This document shows, piece by piece, positions 1 through 6,288 of a stretch of 7,639 nucleotides of DNA (its first letter is position 1; each line of letters opens with the position of its first letter). Under the pieces are notes generated by a model, which did no database searches, was not told the DNA's origin, and saw only the letters and a program-made list of their open reading frames with translations. The position numbers and the translations under genes were made by a program. Origin of the DNA: Moraxellaceae bacterium (lineage in GTDB: Bacteria; Pseudomonadota; Gammaproteobacteria; Pseudomonadales; Moraxellaceae); contig JAJNDL010000045.1 of assembly GCA_021156385.1 (NCBI GenBank), positions 1 to 7,639 of the forward strand. Direction: 5' to 3'.

Positions 1-1149
1 CATGTCCGGTGCGCCGCTCCACTGCCTGATGACGTCGGCATGACGCCGCATCATCTGGCTGCACTCCAGCTGGCCGAGCATCACGAGCGTCTGCGCCATG
101 CGTGCCAAGCTATCCGCCATGGCCGTATAGCTTTCGGCGTCATTCTTGGAGCCGCGTGACATCACGTCGAGGGTCTCCTTGACCTGGGCGAGCTCCTCCC
201 TGAGAACTTCCGCGACGGTCTTGATCACCGAGCCGCCGGGACCGCACATGACCTCGTACTCGGCATTCAGCTCCACTTCGGTCAGGCATGAATGTTCCAT
301 GCCGAATGCCGTCTTCACGCTGCCGATGCGAACGCCCTCTGCTGCCAGCGCCGCCACGTAGACACAGTCCGCCAGCAGGTGCCGGTCCGGCTGGCCTTCG
401 CCGTCATTCTGCGCCAGCGCTTTCAGCTGCCGGTCCAGCTGTCCCAGCATGGCCTTGCGTGCCGGGCTGATGGTGACGCCGTGCTGCAAGGCTTCCAAGG
501 CCGCGACTGCCGTCCACCAGAGCAGGCCCAGCGGACGCTGGCCGCAGACCTGCTGGGCCCGCTCGCAGGCGCGGCTCATCATGCGGTAGTGGGGCACATC
601 GGCCTGGTCGCGCAGGACCGCTATCAGGCTGGTCTGGTACATCAGGCGGATGCGGCGCACCAGCGTATTGAGCTGCGCGGGCGTCAGGTCGAGGCGCTTC
701 ACCTCGGGCGCGGCGGGCAACTGCCCGAGCTTGAGGAAATGCCCTTCTGTCAGCACAGGCTGCCGAAGGGCCGCCCTCACCTGGTTGATCGAGGGCAGCA
801 GGAGCTGCGGCCAGGCGACCTGCCGCAACTGCACATATTCGAGATAGCGACCCAGTACCATGATGCCCTGGCCAAGGGCAGCAAAATCCTCGTCGGATGC
901 ATCCGGTCCCTTGCCCTGCACCTGGCGCAGCAACTGCGCCAGACCCATGGCGAGTTCGATCCCTCCCGGCAGCTCGGCAATACGCAGGGCACCAGCCACC
1001 TGGTCCATGGCCTCGACACAGGTTCCGAGCATGGCGGGGTTGTCCCGGTCTTCGACATAGGAGCTGATGTGGGCTTCGATCTGGGTCAGGTTGGCATCCA
1101 CTTCCGGGCGGATGAGGTTGAGGGAGGCAATGCTGGAAACGAGAACCAT
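1..1149 (-). CDS. chpA: ChpA/PilL-type chemotaxis hybrid histidine kinase, N-terminal part (3' end outside window)
   Basis: An open frame of 383 codons runs leftward from ATG at 1149 through base 1 with no stop, so only the N-terminus is visible. AGGA seven bases upstream of the ATG (1157-1160) supports the start. The product begins MVLVSSIASLNLIRPEVDAN and is helical. Residues about 20-75 form a module like the first Hpt-like domain of ChpA/PilL (EDRDNPAMLGTCVEAMDQVA, then ALRIAELPGG). Residues about 345-375 (ARMAQTLVMLGQLECSQMM) resemble the ChpA segment that carries IADTLAVLGFGQ. ChpA is the large CheA-like kinase of the Pil-Chp system controlling type IV pilus motility and surface-linked cAMP signalling. 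The CheA catalytic, CheW-like and receiver domains would lie beyond the window. Odd point: Asp49 occupies the place where the phosphorylatable His of an Hpt is expected. A shorter stand-alone Hpt-like protein cannot be excluded. The family call rests on remembered similarity. Confidence 0.7.
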   Translation of the reverse strand, partial: MVLVSSIASLNLIRPEVDANLTQIEAHISSYVEDRDNPAMLGTCVEAMDQVAGALRIAELPGGIELAMGLAQLLRQVQGKGPDASDEDFAALGQGIMVLGRYLEYVQLRQVAWPQLLLPSINQVRAALRQPVLTEGHFLKLGQLPAAPEVKRLDLTPAQLNTLVRRIRLMYQTSLIAVLRDQADVPHYRMMSRACERAQQVCGQRPLGLLWWTAVAALEALQHGVTISPARKAMLGQLDRQLKALAQNDGEGQPDRHLLADCVYVAALAAEGVRIGSVKTAFGMEHSCLTEVELNAEYEVMCGPGGSVIKTVAEVLREELAQVKETLDVMSRGSKNDAESYTAMADSLARMAQTLVMLGQLECSQMMRRHADVIRQWSGAPDM

Positions 1150-1338
1150 GAGGGTGTCCTGAACTTTCCTTTCTTGTGTCGCCCGGAGCTTCCTTCGCCT
1201 TGTTATGCCTGCCCCCGGCTTGCTGGAACGCGCCCGCGTCGTGACGACATCCGCAAATTCCGGGCAATGTGGCACGCGCGGGAAAACCCGTCAAATTTGC
1301 ATTGCAACACTTTGAACTGCTTCGAATACAGGCCCGGC
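1150..1338 (-). promoter_or_regulatory. dnaQ-chpA intergenic region with candidate promoter
   Basis: These 189 bases separate the dnaQ stop from the chpA-like start and contain no convincing gene. On the minus strand TTGACG (1294-1289) is followed after 17 bases by CACATT (1271-1266). This is a good -35 with a weak -10 and would give a leader of about 110 bases. A perfect inverted repeat, CGGG-AAAA-CCCG (1279-1290), sits in the spacer. Two odd palindromes, TTGCATTGCAA (1297-1307) and GTCGTGACGAC (1238-1248), flank the promoter. No hairpin followed by a T-run is seen after dnaQ, so read-through from the operon is also possible. The promoter is an inference from motif matches only. Confidence 0.35.
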
Positions 1339-2067
1339 TCAGGCCCCGCCCGACTCCGTGCGACGCCACAGGCACTGGCCACCAGCCGCCTTGTCCAGCG
1401 CACGCAGCCGGGCTTCATGGCGTTCGACCTCCATGGCGTCCGCACGGATGACAGGCAGCGGCATGCGTCCAGCCGCGAGGCGCCGTATTCCCTCAGCCCG
1501 GCCCTTGTCACCGCGGCCCGCTTCCTCGCTGCCCAGCGCCAGCCCCACCTGCCCTCCTGTCATCGCCAAGTAGACATCCGCCAGGATTTCCGCATCCAGG
1601 AGGGCGCCGTGATAGGTACGGTCGCGCTGGTCGGCGCCATAGCGGCGCGCCAGCGCGTCGAGGTTGTTCTTCTGGCCGGGATGCCTGGCTCGCGCCATGA
1701 CCAGCGTATCCAGCACACCGCAGATCTCGGCTACGGTCGGCATGCCGCGCTTCAGCAACCTGAATTCGTGATCAATGAAGCCGACGTCGAAGGGCGCATT
1801 GTGGATGATGAGTTCGGCGCCGCGGATGAACATCAGGAACTCGTCGGCAATGCTCGCGAACAGCGGCTTGTCGACAAGGAATTCATTGGTGATGCCGTGC
1901 ACCGCGATGGCCTCGGCCTCCACCTCGCGCTCGGGATTCACGTAGTGGTGGAAAACGCGGCCGGTCAGGCGGCGGTTCACCATCTCCAGGCAACCCACTT
2001 CGATGAGGCGGTGTCCCTGGAGCGGATCGATACCGGTGGTTTCCGTATCGAGGATGATCTGTCGCAT
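1339..2067 (-). CDS. dnaQ: DNA polymerase III epsilon subunit (3'-5' proofreading exonuclease)
   Basis: The 242-residue product has the length of E. coli epsilon (243) and aligns along all of it. The DEDDh exonuclease motifs are complete: Exo I D7 and E9 in LDTETTG, Exo II D94 in HNAPFD, and Exo III H153 and D158 in HGALLDAE. The invariant stretches VNRRLTG, VHGITNEF and IRGAELIIHNA are present. The C-terminus HEARLRALDK...GGQCLWR matches the segment by which epsilon binds the alpha polymerase subunit. In the cytoplasmic core polymerase (alpha-epsilon-theta) it removes misincorporated 3' nucleotides during replication. The ATG shares its A with the TGA of rnhA (TGATG, 2069-2065), and AAGG lies ten bases upstream inside rnhA, so translation is probably coupled. 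In E. coli the two genes are divergent, whereas here they are tandem. Confidence 0.97.
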   Translation of the reverse strand: MRQIILDTETTGIDPLQGHRLIEVGCLEMVNRRLTGRVFHHYVNPEREVEAEAIAVHGITNEFLVDKPLFASIADEFLMFIRGAELIIHNAPFDVGFIDHEFRLLKRGMPTVAEICGVLDTLVMARARHPGQKNNLDALARRYGADQRDRTYHGALLDAEILADVYLAMTGGQVGLALGSEEAGRGDKGRAEGIRRLAAGRMPLPVIRADAMEVERHEARLRALDKAAGGQCLWRRTESGGA

Positions 2068-2522
2068 CAGCTGATTACCTTGTTGACGGCCAGCATCTCG
2101 TCTATCGCCTGGTTGGCGAGCTGGTCCGCGATTTCATTGCCTTCGTGGCCGGCATGCCCCTTGACCCAGCGCCAGTCGACCTCGTGCCGGGCCGCCTCGG
2201 TCTCGAGGCGCTGCCACAGTTCGGCATTCTTGACAGGCTGCCTGGCCGAGTTCTTCCAGCCCCTCGCCTTCCAGCCGGCCAGCCATTCCGTCATGCCTTT
2301 TTTAACGTATTCGGAGTCCGTCCAGACCGTCACGCGACAAGGCTTCCTGAGAGCCGCCAGGGCCTCGATGGCTCCCATCAGTTCCATCCGGTTGTTGGTG
2401 GTCTGCGGAGCAGAGCCGTAGAGGCGTTTTTCATGTCCGCCACTGCGCAGCAGCGCCCCCCATCCGCCAGGCCCCGGATTGCCCCGGCAGGCCCCGTCAC
2501 AGTAAATCTCAACGTCGTTCAT
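2067..2522 (-). CDS. rnhA: Ribonuclease HI
   Basis: The 151-residue product has the usual size of bacterial RNase HI (E. coli 155). The four metal-binding acidic residues are D9 ([14 protein letters not shown]), E47 ([13 protein letters not shown]), D69 ([11 protein letters not shown]) and D133 (NEIADQLAN). The catalytic-loop histidine is H123 in [11 protein letters not shown]. The Trp- and Lys-rich basic protrusion that grips the hybrid is present at about 80-98 ([13 protein letters not shown]). The enzyme cleaves the RNA strand of RNA:DNA hybrids, removing R-loops and contributing to primer processing in the cytoplasm. The start codon follows the methyltransferase stop directly (TGA-ATG, no spacer), and no strong Shine-Dalgarno is seen, so expression likely relies on coupling within the operon. 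The stop codon overlaps the dnaQ start by one base. Confidence 0.97.
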   Translation of the reverse strand: MNDVEIYCDGACRGNPGPGGWGALLRSGGHEKRLYGSAPQTTNNRMELMGAIEALAALRKPCRVTVWTDSEYVKKGMTEWLAGWKARGWKNSARQPVKNAELWQRLETEAARHEVDWRWVKGHAGHEGNEIADQLANQAIDEMLAVNKVIS

Positions 2523-3317
2523 TCATTGCTCATCGAAATCCGTCATCCAGCGCCGCACGCGCGCCTCGGTGGCAAGTACCGGCGCCGGCGCCGGGAAGCT
2601 GCGCCGGCGTCCCATCTGCAGCGGCGTCAGGCAGGAAACATGCTTGCGCGCAAGTAGCACGTAGGCCGCGCCACCCTGGCTCCAGTAGCGGTGGCCGACT
2701 GCCTCCATCCAGGCGAAGCGGCGACGAATAGTGGCATGTCCGATGGGGGGAACGAAACACACGCTTTCCAGTCCGACCACTTCGAAGTCGAGCAGCGTCA
2801 GCCAGTCCGCGAGGCGTTGCGGGCTGAGGGGACGCCTCAGCCAGGGCAGCTGGGCCCAGGGAAACCGGAAGAGCCGGCACAAGCCCCACAGGCTCCAGGG
2901 ATTGAAGCCCACGATCAGCAGATGGCCTTCGGGAATCAGCACCCGTGCGGCTTCGCGCAGCAGCGCATGCGGGCTCGGCGCCCCATCCAGCCCATGGTGG
3001 ATGAAGACCAGGTCCACGCTGTCCTTGGCAAAGGGAAGATGCTCCGGTTCGGCCCGCAACGGCGACAGGCCGGGAATGGTAGGACCGTCGACATCGACCA
3101 CGCAGCGGTGGCGGATGCGGCAGCCGGCCAGCAAGTCGGCATTGACCACCTGCCCGATCTGCAACGCGTGATAACCGAACAGCTCGGGCAGGATGCGGGA
3201 CAGCAGCTGTTGCTCCTCGCGCAGCAGGTAGGTGCCGAGGTCGTTGCCGAACCAGGCCTGGAAGTCAGGCTGCAGGTCGTGCTGCTGTTCACTCCGGAAG
3301 AGACGCGGTAATTCCAT
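2523..3317 (-). CDS. Class I SAM-dependent methyltransferase-like protein (YafS type)
   Basis: The 264-residue product has a Methyltransf_11-like core. A helix before strand one (residues 28-47) is followed by HALQIGQVVN (50-59), where motif I should lie, then LPFAKDSVDLVFIHHGLD (94-111), the usual acidic strand-four motif, and EAARVLIPEGHLLIVGFNPW (122-141), the post-motif region. The glycine-rich DxGxGxG SAM loop is degenerate, with only one Gly in LQIGQ. Genes of this type occupy the same place between gloB and rnhA in E. coli (yafS) and Pseudomonas. I know of no established substrate. A basic, proline-rich tail follows about residue 225. It is the first gene of a leftward operon with rnhA and dnaQ and ends directly against the rnhA ATG. 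The start at 3317 has a modest GAGAG upstream. The family call is good; whether it is catalytically active is uncertain. Confidence 0.85.
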   Translation of the reverse strand: MELPRLFRSEQQHDLQPDFQAWFGNDLGTYLLREEQQLLSRILPELFGYHALQIGQVVNADLLAGCRIRHRCVVDVDGPTIPGLSPLRAEPEHLPFAKDSVDLVFIHHGLDGAPSPHALLREAARVLIPEGHLLIVGFNPWSLWGLCRLFRFPWAQLPWLRRPLSPQRLADWLTLLDFEVVGLESVCFVPPIGHATIRRRFAWMEAVGHRYWSQGGAAYVLLARKHVSCLTPLQMGRRRSFPAPAPVLATEARVRRWMTDFDEQ

Positions 3318-3404
3318 GGAAGCTCTCGTGCTGGGCGCGCCTCGGCGTCGCCTGGGCTAGACTCGTCCCATTATTGAAGCCTGTATTCTGCCGGTTGCGC
3401 CACC
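3318..3404. promoter_or_regulatory. Divergent promoter region between the methyltransferase operon and gloB
   Basis: Only 87 bases separate two divergent starts, so both groups probably start transcription here. Leftward, AATAAT (minus strand of 3370-3375) is a five-of-six -10 match that would give a leader of about 45 bases, with a poor -35. Rightward, TATTCT (3384-3389) is a four-of-six -10 that would leave a leader of roughly nine bases before gloB. CATTAT (3369-3374) is an alternative overlapping the leftward box. No good -35 is visible on either strand. These are motif-only predictions. Confidence 0.4.
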
Positions 3405-4172
3405 ATGTCCCTGTATCCCGTGCCCCTTCCCGCCTTCCGGGACAATTACATCTGGTGCCTGTCACGCGATGGCAGGGCGCTGGTCGTCGACCCGGGCGAT
3501 GCAACCGTCGTGGAGGGCTGGCTGGAAAGGAACGGGCTCGAGCTGGAGTGCGTCCTCGTGACGCACCACCATCCCGATCATGTTGGCGGGCTCGAAGCCC
3601 TGAAACGGCACCATCACCCACGGGTCTTCGGCCCCGACGAGGGAATCACCGGCATCGATGTCGTGCTTGCCGGTGGAGAGGAGCTCGACCTCGGGAGGTT
3701 CGGCCGGGCCACGGTGATGGCCGTTCCCGGCCATACGCTTGGCCACATCGCCTACTACCTGCCTGAGCACGAGTTGCTCTTCTGTGGCGACACGCTGTTC
3801 AGTGCCGGCTGCGGTCGCCTGTTCGAAGGCACGGCCAGGCAGCTTCACGATTCGCTACATTCCCTTGCGGCCCTGCCGGACAGCACCCTGGTCTGCTGTA
3901 CCCACGAGTACACCCAGGCCAACCTGCGCTTTGCCGCTGCCGTGGAACCCGGCAATCCCGACCGCGCAGAACGGGAAGAAGAGGTCCAGGCGCTGCGCTC
4001 GCAGGGCCGGCCCAGCCTCCCGGTCGTCTTGGGAAAGGAGCGTCTGTATAACCCGTTCCTGAGATGCACGGTGCCATCAGTCACGGCAGCAGCCTCGGCA
4101 TTTGCCGGCCAGTCCCTGCAGCCCGGCGTACAGGTTTTCGCGGCATTGCGTGGCTGGAAGGACGTCTTCTGA
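3405..4172 (+). CDS. gloB: Hydroxyacylglutathione hydrolase (glyoxalase II)
   Basis: The 255-residue product is a metallo-beta-lactamase-fold enzyme of standard glyoxalase II length. It carries THHHPDH (H54, H56, D58, H59), GHTLGH (H110), the bridging D129 in GDTLFSAGCGRLFEG and H167 in CCTHEYT, which together make the binuclear metal site. The N-terminal FRDNYIW and the C-terminal KERLYNPFLR typical of the glutathione-binding helical domain are also present. It hydrolyses S-D-lactoylglutathione to D-lactate and glutathione, the second step of methylglyoxal detoxification in the cytosol, and works with GloA, which is not in this window. The gene is divergent from the methyltransferase and 142 bases ahead of mltD. 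No clear Shine-Dalgarno precedes the ATG (CCGGTTGCGCCACC), but the start agrees exactly with the family N-terminus. Confidence 0.97.
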   Translation: MSLYPVPLPAFRDNYIWCLSRDGRALVVDPGDATVVEGWLERNGLELECVLVTHHHPDHVGGLEALKRHHHPRVFGPDEGITGIDVVLAGGEELDLGRFGRATVMAVPGHTLGHIAYYLPEHELLFCGDTLFSAGCGRLFEGTARQLHDSLHSLAALPDSTLVCCTHEYTQANLRFAAAVEPGNPDRAEREEEVQALRSQGRPSLPVVLGKERLYNPFLRCTVPSVTAAASAFAGQSLQPGVQVFAALRGWKDVF

Positions 4173-4314
4173 GTCGGCACTTGTTGTCGAATTCCTACAA
4201 TCTCTCTGCGATCTGGTTACCAAATAGCCAAGCTTGAGCGGGGCTTTTGCTTGCTGGCCCATAGGGTGATCCCTAAAATCCCCGGAAATTTTCCTTATCA
4301 CGCGAGACCCAGAT
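4173..4314 (+). promoter_or_regulatory. gloB-mltD intergenic region with likely mltD promoter and palindrome
   Basis: TTGCTG (4251-4256) and TAAAAT (4274-4279) are separated by exactly 17 bases. That gives three of six and five of six sigma-70 matches, with a start point near 4286 and a leader of about 29 bases. A perfect inverted repeat TAGGG-TGAT-CCCTA (4262-4275) fills the spacer and overlaps the first bases of the -10, as an operator would. TACAAT (4196-4201) is another -10-like site without a -35. A weak AGCC...GGCT stem followed by TTTT (near 4217-4247) might attenuate read-through from gloB but is not a convincing terminator. Confidence 0.5.
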
Positions 4315-6174
4315 ATGCCTTTTGGCAACCAATCCAGCTGGCCGACCCTGGCCCGCCATGGCAAAAGCGCTCTGGCAGCGGCAATTTTCCTGGGTCTCGC
4401 CGCCCAGTCCCACGCCGGCTGGTTCGGACGCAAGTCCGCCGAGCCCCGGCCGGAAGAAGTAGCTGTCGTCGAACACTCCCCCGTCGCCATATCCGCCCTT
4501 GCAGCGACCGACTCCTCCAGTGGCGCCACCATCGAGGCCCGCAGCGAGGCCCTTCCCGAGACCCCCGGCAATTCGGAACTCGATCAGGGCCTGGCCACAG
4601 ACAACACGCTCGACGATCCGGCGACGGCCGAAGACGCGGCCCAGGATGAAGACGACGACAAGGACGAAAGCGTCGTCCTGCTCCCCAATGTGGAAGAGTC
4701 GGAAGTCAACGGCCTCGATACTGCCGACCTGAACTACAGCGCCGAGGAGCTGGCTGCGCGCGGCGACCTCTGGGAACGCCTGCGCAAGGGCTTCCAGATG
4801 GAAACGTCCGTCGACAACGAGCGCATCGAGATCCAGCGCAACTGGTACCTGCGCAACAGCGACTATCTCAACCGCATGGCCCTGCGTGCCAGCCGCTATC
4901 TCCACTACACGGTCGGCGAGGCAGAAAAGCGCAACCTGCCGACGGAGCTTGCCCTGCTGCCCGTCATCGAAAGCGCTTACGACCCGTTTGCCTATTCGCA
5001 TGCACACGCTGCCGGCATGTGGCAGTTCATACCCGGGACCGCCCGCATCATGGGGGTCAAGCAGAACGAGTGGTTCGATGGCCGTCGTGACATCCTGGAG
5101 TCGACGCGCGCCGCCTACGACTTCCTGACCATGCTCTACCAGAAGTTCGGCGACTGGCAGCTGGCCCTGGCCGCCTACAACGCCGGACCGGGTGCCGTGC
5201 AGCGCGCCATCAACCGCAACCAGGAAGCCGGCCTCCCCACCGATTTCTGGTCCCTGAAGCTGCCTGCGGAAACCCGCTCCTACGTGCCGCGCTTCCTGGC
5301 CATGGCGCAGATCGTGAAGTCGCCGGAATCCTTCGGCGTGTCGCTGCGCCCGGTGCTCAACCAGCCCTTCTTCCGCGTCATCAACACCAAGGGCCAGGTC
5401 GACCTGCCCCAGGCAGCACAGATTGCCGGCATCTCCCTGCGTGAGCTCTTCCAGCTCAATCCGGGCTTCAAGCGCCAGGCCACCGATCCCGAAGGCCCGC
5501 ACCGCCTGCTGGTGCCGGCCGCCCTGCCCCAGGATTTCGAATCCGACATCGCGGCCCTGCACCCACCAGCACTCGTTGCCACCGAAACCTACAAGGTACG
5601 CAAGGGTGACACCCTCTACCGTGTGGCACGCAAACACAACGTCAACCCTGCCGACCTCAAGCGGCTCAACGGCCTCAAGTCCGACCGCCTGCCGGTCGGC
5701 CGCGTGCTGACCATCGCCCGCGGCAATGCCAGCCCCGAGTTCCTTGCCCTTCGCAGCGAGCTCAAGCTGGATCGCACCTATTCCCCGGTCAAGGTGGTGC
5801 GCAGCAAGGTATACAAGGTCCGCCGGGGTGACACGCTCATGTCGATCGCCCGCCGCCACGGTATTTCAACCATGGCCCTGGCCCGCATGAATGGCATGAG
5901 CACGAAGACCAAGGTTCGCGCCGGCCAGTTCCTGACCGTGCGTCAGGTAAAGGCTTCCGGCAAGCAACGTGTCGCCAGCACCGCCAAGGGCAAGAAAGCC
6001 GGCGTGCGCAAGATTCGTTATGAAGTGCGGCGCGGGGACACCCTGGCCTCCATCGGCAAGCGCTACAAGGTCTCCATCAAGCAGATCAAGCGCTGGAATG
6101 CGAGCTCGAGCAAGCTGCGTCCCGGCCAGGATCTCGTGCTGTTCGTAGGCGGTCCGTCCAGCCGCAGCCTCTGA
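4315..6174 (+). CDS. mltD: Membrane-bound lytic murein transglycosylase D-like protein with three LysM domains
   Basis: The 619-residue product cleaves the MurNAc-GlcNAc bond of peptidoglycan, forming 1,6-anhydroMurNAc ends, in the periplasm. A Sec signal (1-34, hydrophobic ALAAAIFLGLAAQ ending SHA) is followed by an acidic, low-complexity linker (about 40-140, with DEDDDKDE at 111-118). The SLT catalytic domain spans about 195-330, with the catalytic glutamate E219 in IESAYDP, then GMWQFIPGTA (234-243) and AAYNAGPG (286-293). Three LysM glycan-binding modules, each with a GDTL motif, lie at about 426-467, 499-543 and 569-613, joined by Lys/Arg-rich linkers. E. coli MltD is a lipoprotein of about 450 residues. 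This one is longer, contains no cysteine at all and so cannot be lipidated. The start is the first ATG after an in-frame TGA at 4267. The ribosome site is weak. Confidence 0.95.
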   Translation: MPFGNQSSWPTLARHGKSALAAAIFLGLAAQSHAGWFGRKSAEPRPEEVAVVEHSPVAISALAATDSSSGATIEARSEALPETPGNSELDQGLATDNTLDDPATAEDAAQDEDDDKDESVVLLPNVEESEVNGLDTADLNYSAEELAARGDLWERLRKGFQMETSVDNERIEIQRNWYLRNSDYLNRMALRASRYLHYTVGEAEKRNLPTELALLPVIESAYDPFAYSHAHAAGMWQFIPGTARIMGVKQNEWFDGRRDILESTRAAYDFLTMLYQKFGDWQLALAAYNAGPGAVQRAINRNQEAGLPTDFWSLKLPAETRSYVPRFLAMAQIVKSPESFGVSLRPVLNQPFFRVINTKGQVDLPQAAQIAGISLRELFQLNPGFKRQATDPEGPHRLLVPAALPQDFESDIAALHPPALVATETYKVRKGDTLYRVARKHNVNPADLKRLNGLKSDRLPVGRVLTIARGNASPEFLALRSELKLDRTYSPVKVVRSKVYKVRRGDTLMSIARRHGISTMALARMNGMSTKTKVRAGQFLTVRQVKASGKQRVASTAKGKKAGVRKIRYEVRRGDTLASIGKRYKVSIKQIKRWNASSSKLRPGQDLVLFVGGPSSRSL

Positions 6175-6288
6175 TGATTGCCTGTCCGCTGCAGCCAGCC
6201 CGGCTGCAGCGCTCGTGCTCCATATGGGCATGCAGGCATTTGTGGTAAAAAGCAGCGCAAGGACTCGCCTTTCAAGAAGGACACTTTC
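6175..6288 (+). promoter_or_regulatory. mltD-yejA-like spacer with strong hairpin and ribosome binding site
   Basis: A perfect ten-base inverted repeat (6187-6196 CGCTGCAGCC, loop AGCCC, 6202-6211 GGCTGCAGCG) begins 13 bases after the mltD stop. No T-run follows, so it is not a canonical intrinsic terminator, though it may stabilise the mltD message or reduce read-through. TAAAAA (6246-6251) is a possible -10 without a recognisable -35. AAGGA (6277-6281), seven bases before the ATG at 6289, is a good Shine-Dalgarno for the next gene. Confidence 0.5.
6187..6211 (+). terminator. GC-rich stem-loop after mltD (possible terminator without T-run)
   Basis: The two ten-base arms are exact reverse complements around a five-base loop, giving a very stable RNA hairpin just past the mltD stop. 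The following bases (CTCGTGCTCC) lack the uridine tract expected of factor-independent termination, so a role in transcript 3'-end protection is equally possible. Confidence 0.35.

Noticed and set aside
1203..1250. 15-codon leader-like open frame (MSSRRGRVPASRGQA) upstream of chpA on the minus strand
   Set aside because: It has no clear ribosome site and no regulatory-codon pattern, and it ends more than 50 bases before the chpA start. It is best explained as chance.
404..1375. 323-codon open frame on the minus strand
   Set aside because: It is out of phase with the chpA-like frame and spans the dnaQ end. The translation is Arg/Pro/Ala-rich and non-protein-like, whereas the other phase gives a coherent ChpA-like N-terminus.
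292..2421. 709-codon open frame on the plus strand
   Set aside because: It runs antisense through chpA, dnaQ and rnhA, all three well supported on the minus strand. Its translation has no recognisable domain and reflects high GC content.
4217..4250. Possible intrinsic terminator after gloB
   Set aside because: The stem is only about four base pairs with a long loop, and the T-stretch is short. It is too weak to list as a terminator.
4273..5859. 528-codon antisense open frame over mltD
   Set aside because: It is the complement of a fully recognisable MltD with SLT and LysM motifs. Codon bias in GC-rich genes commonly opens this antisense phase.
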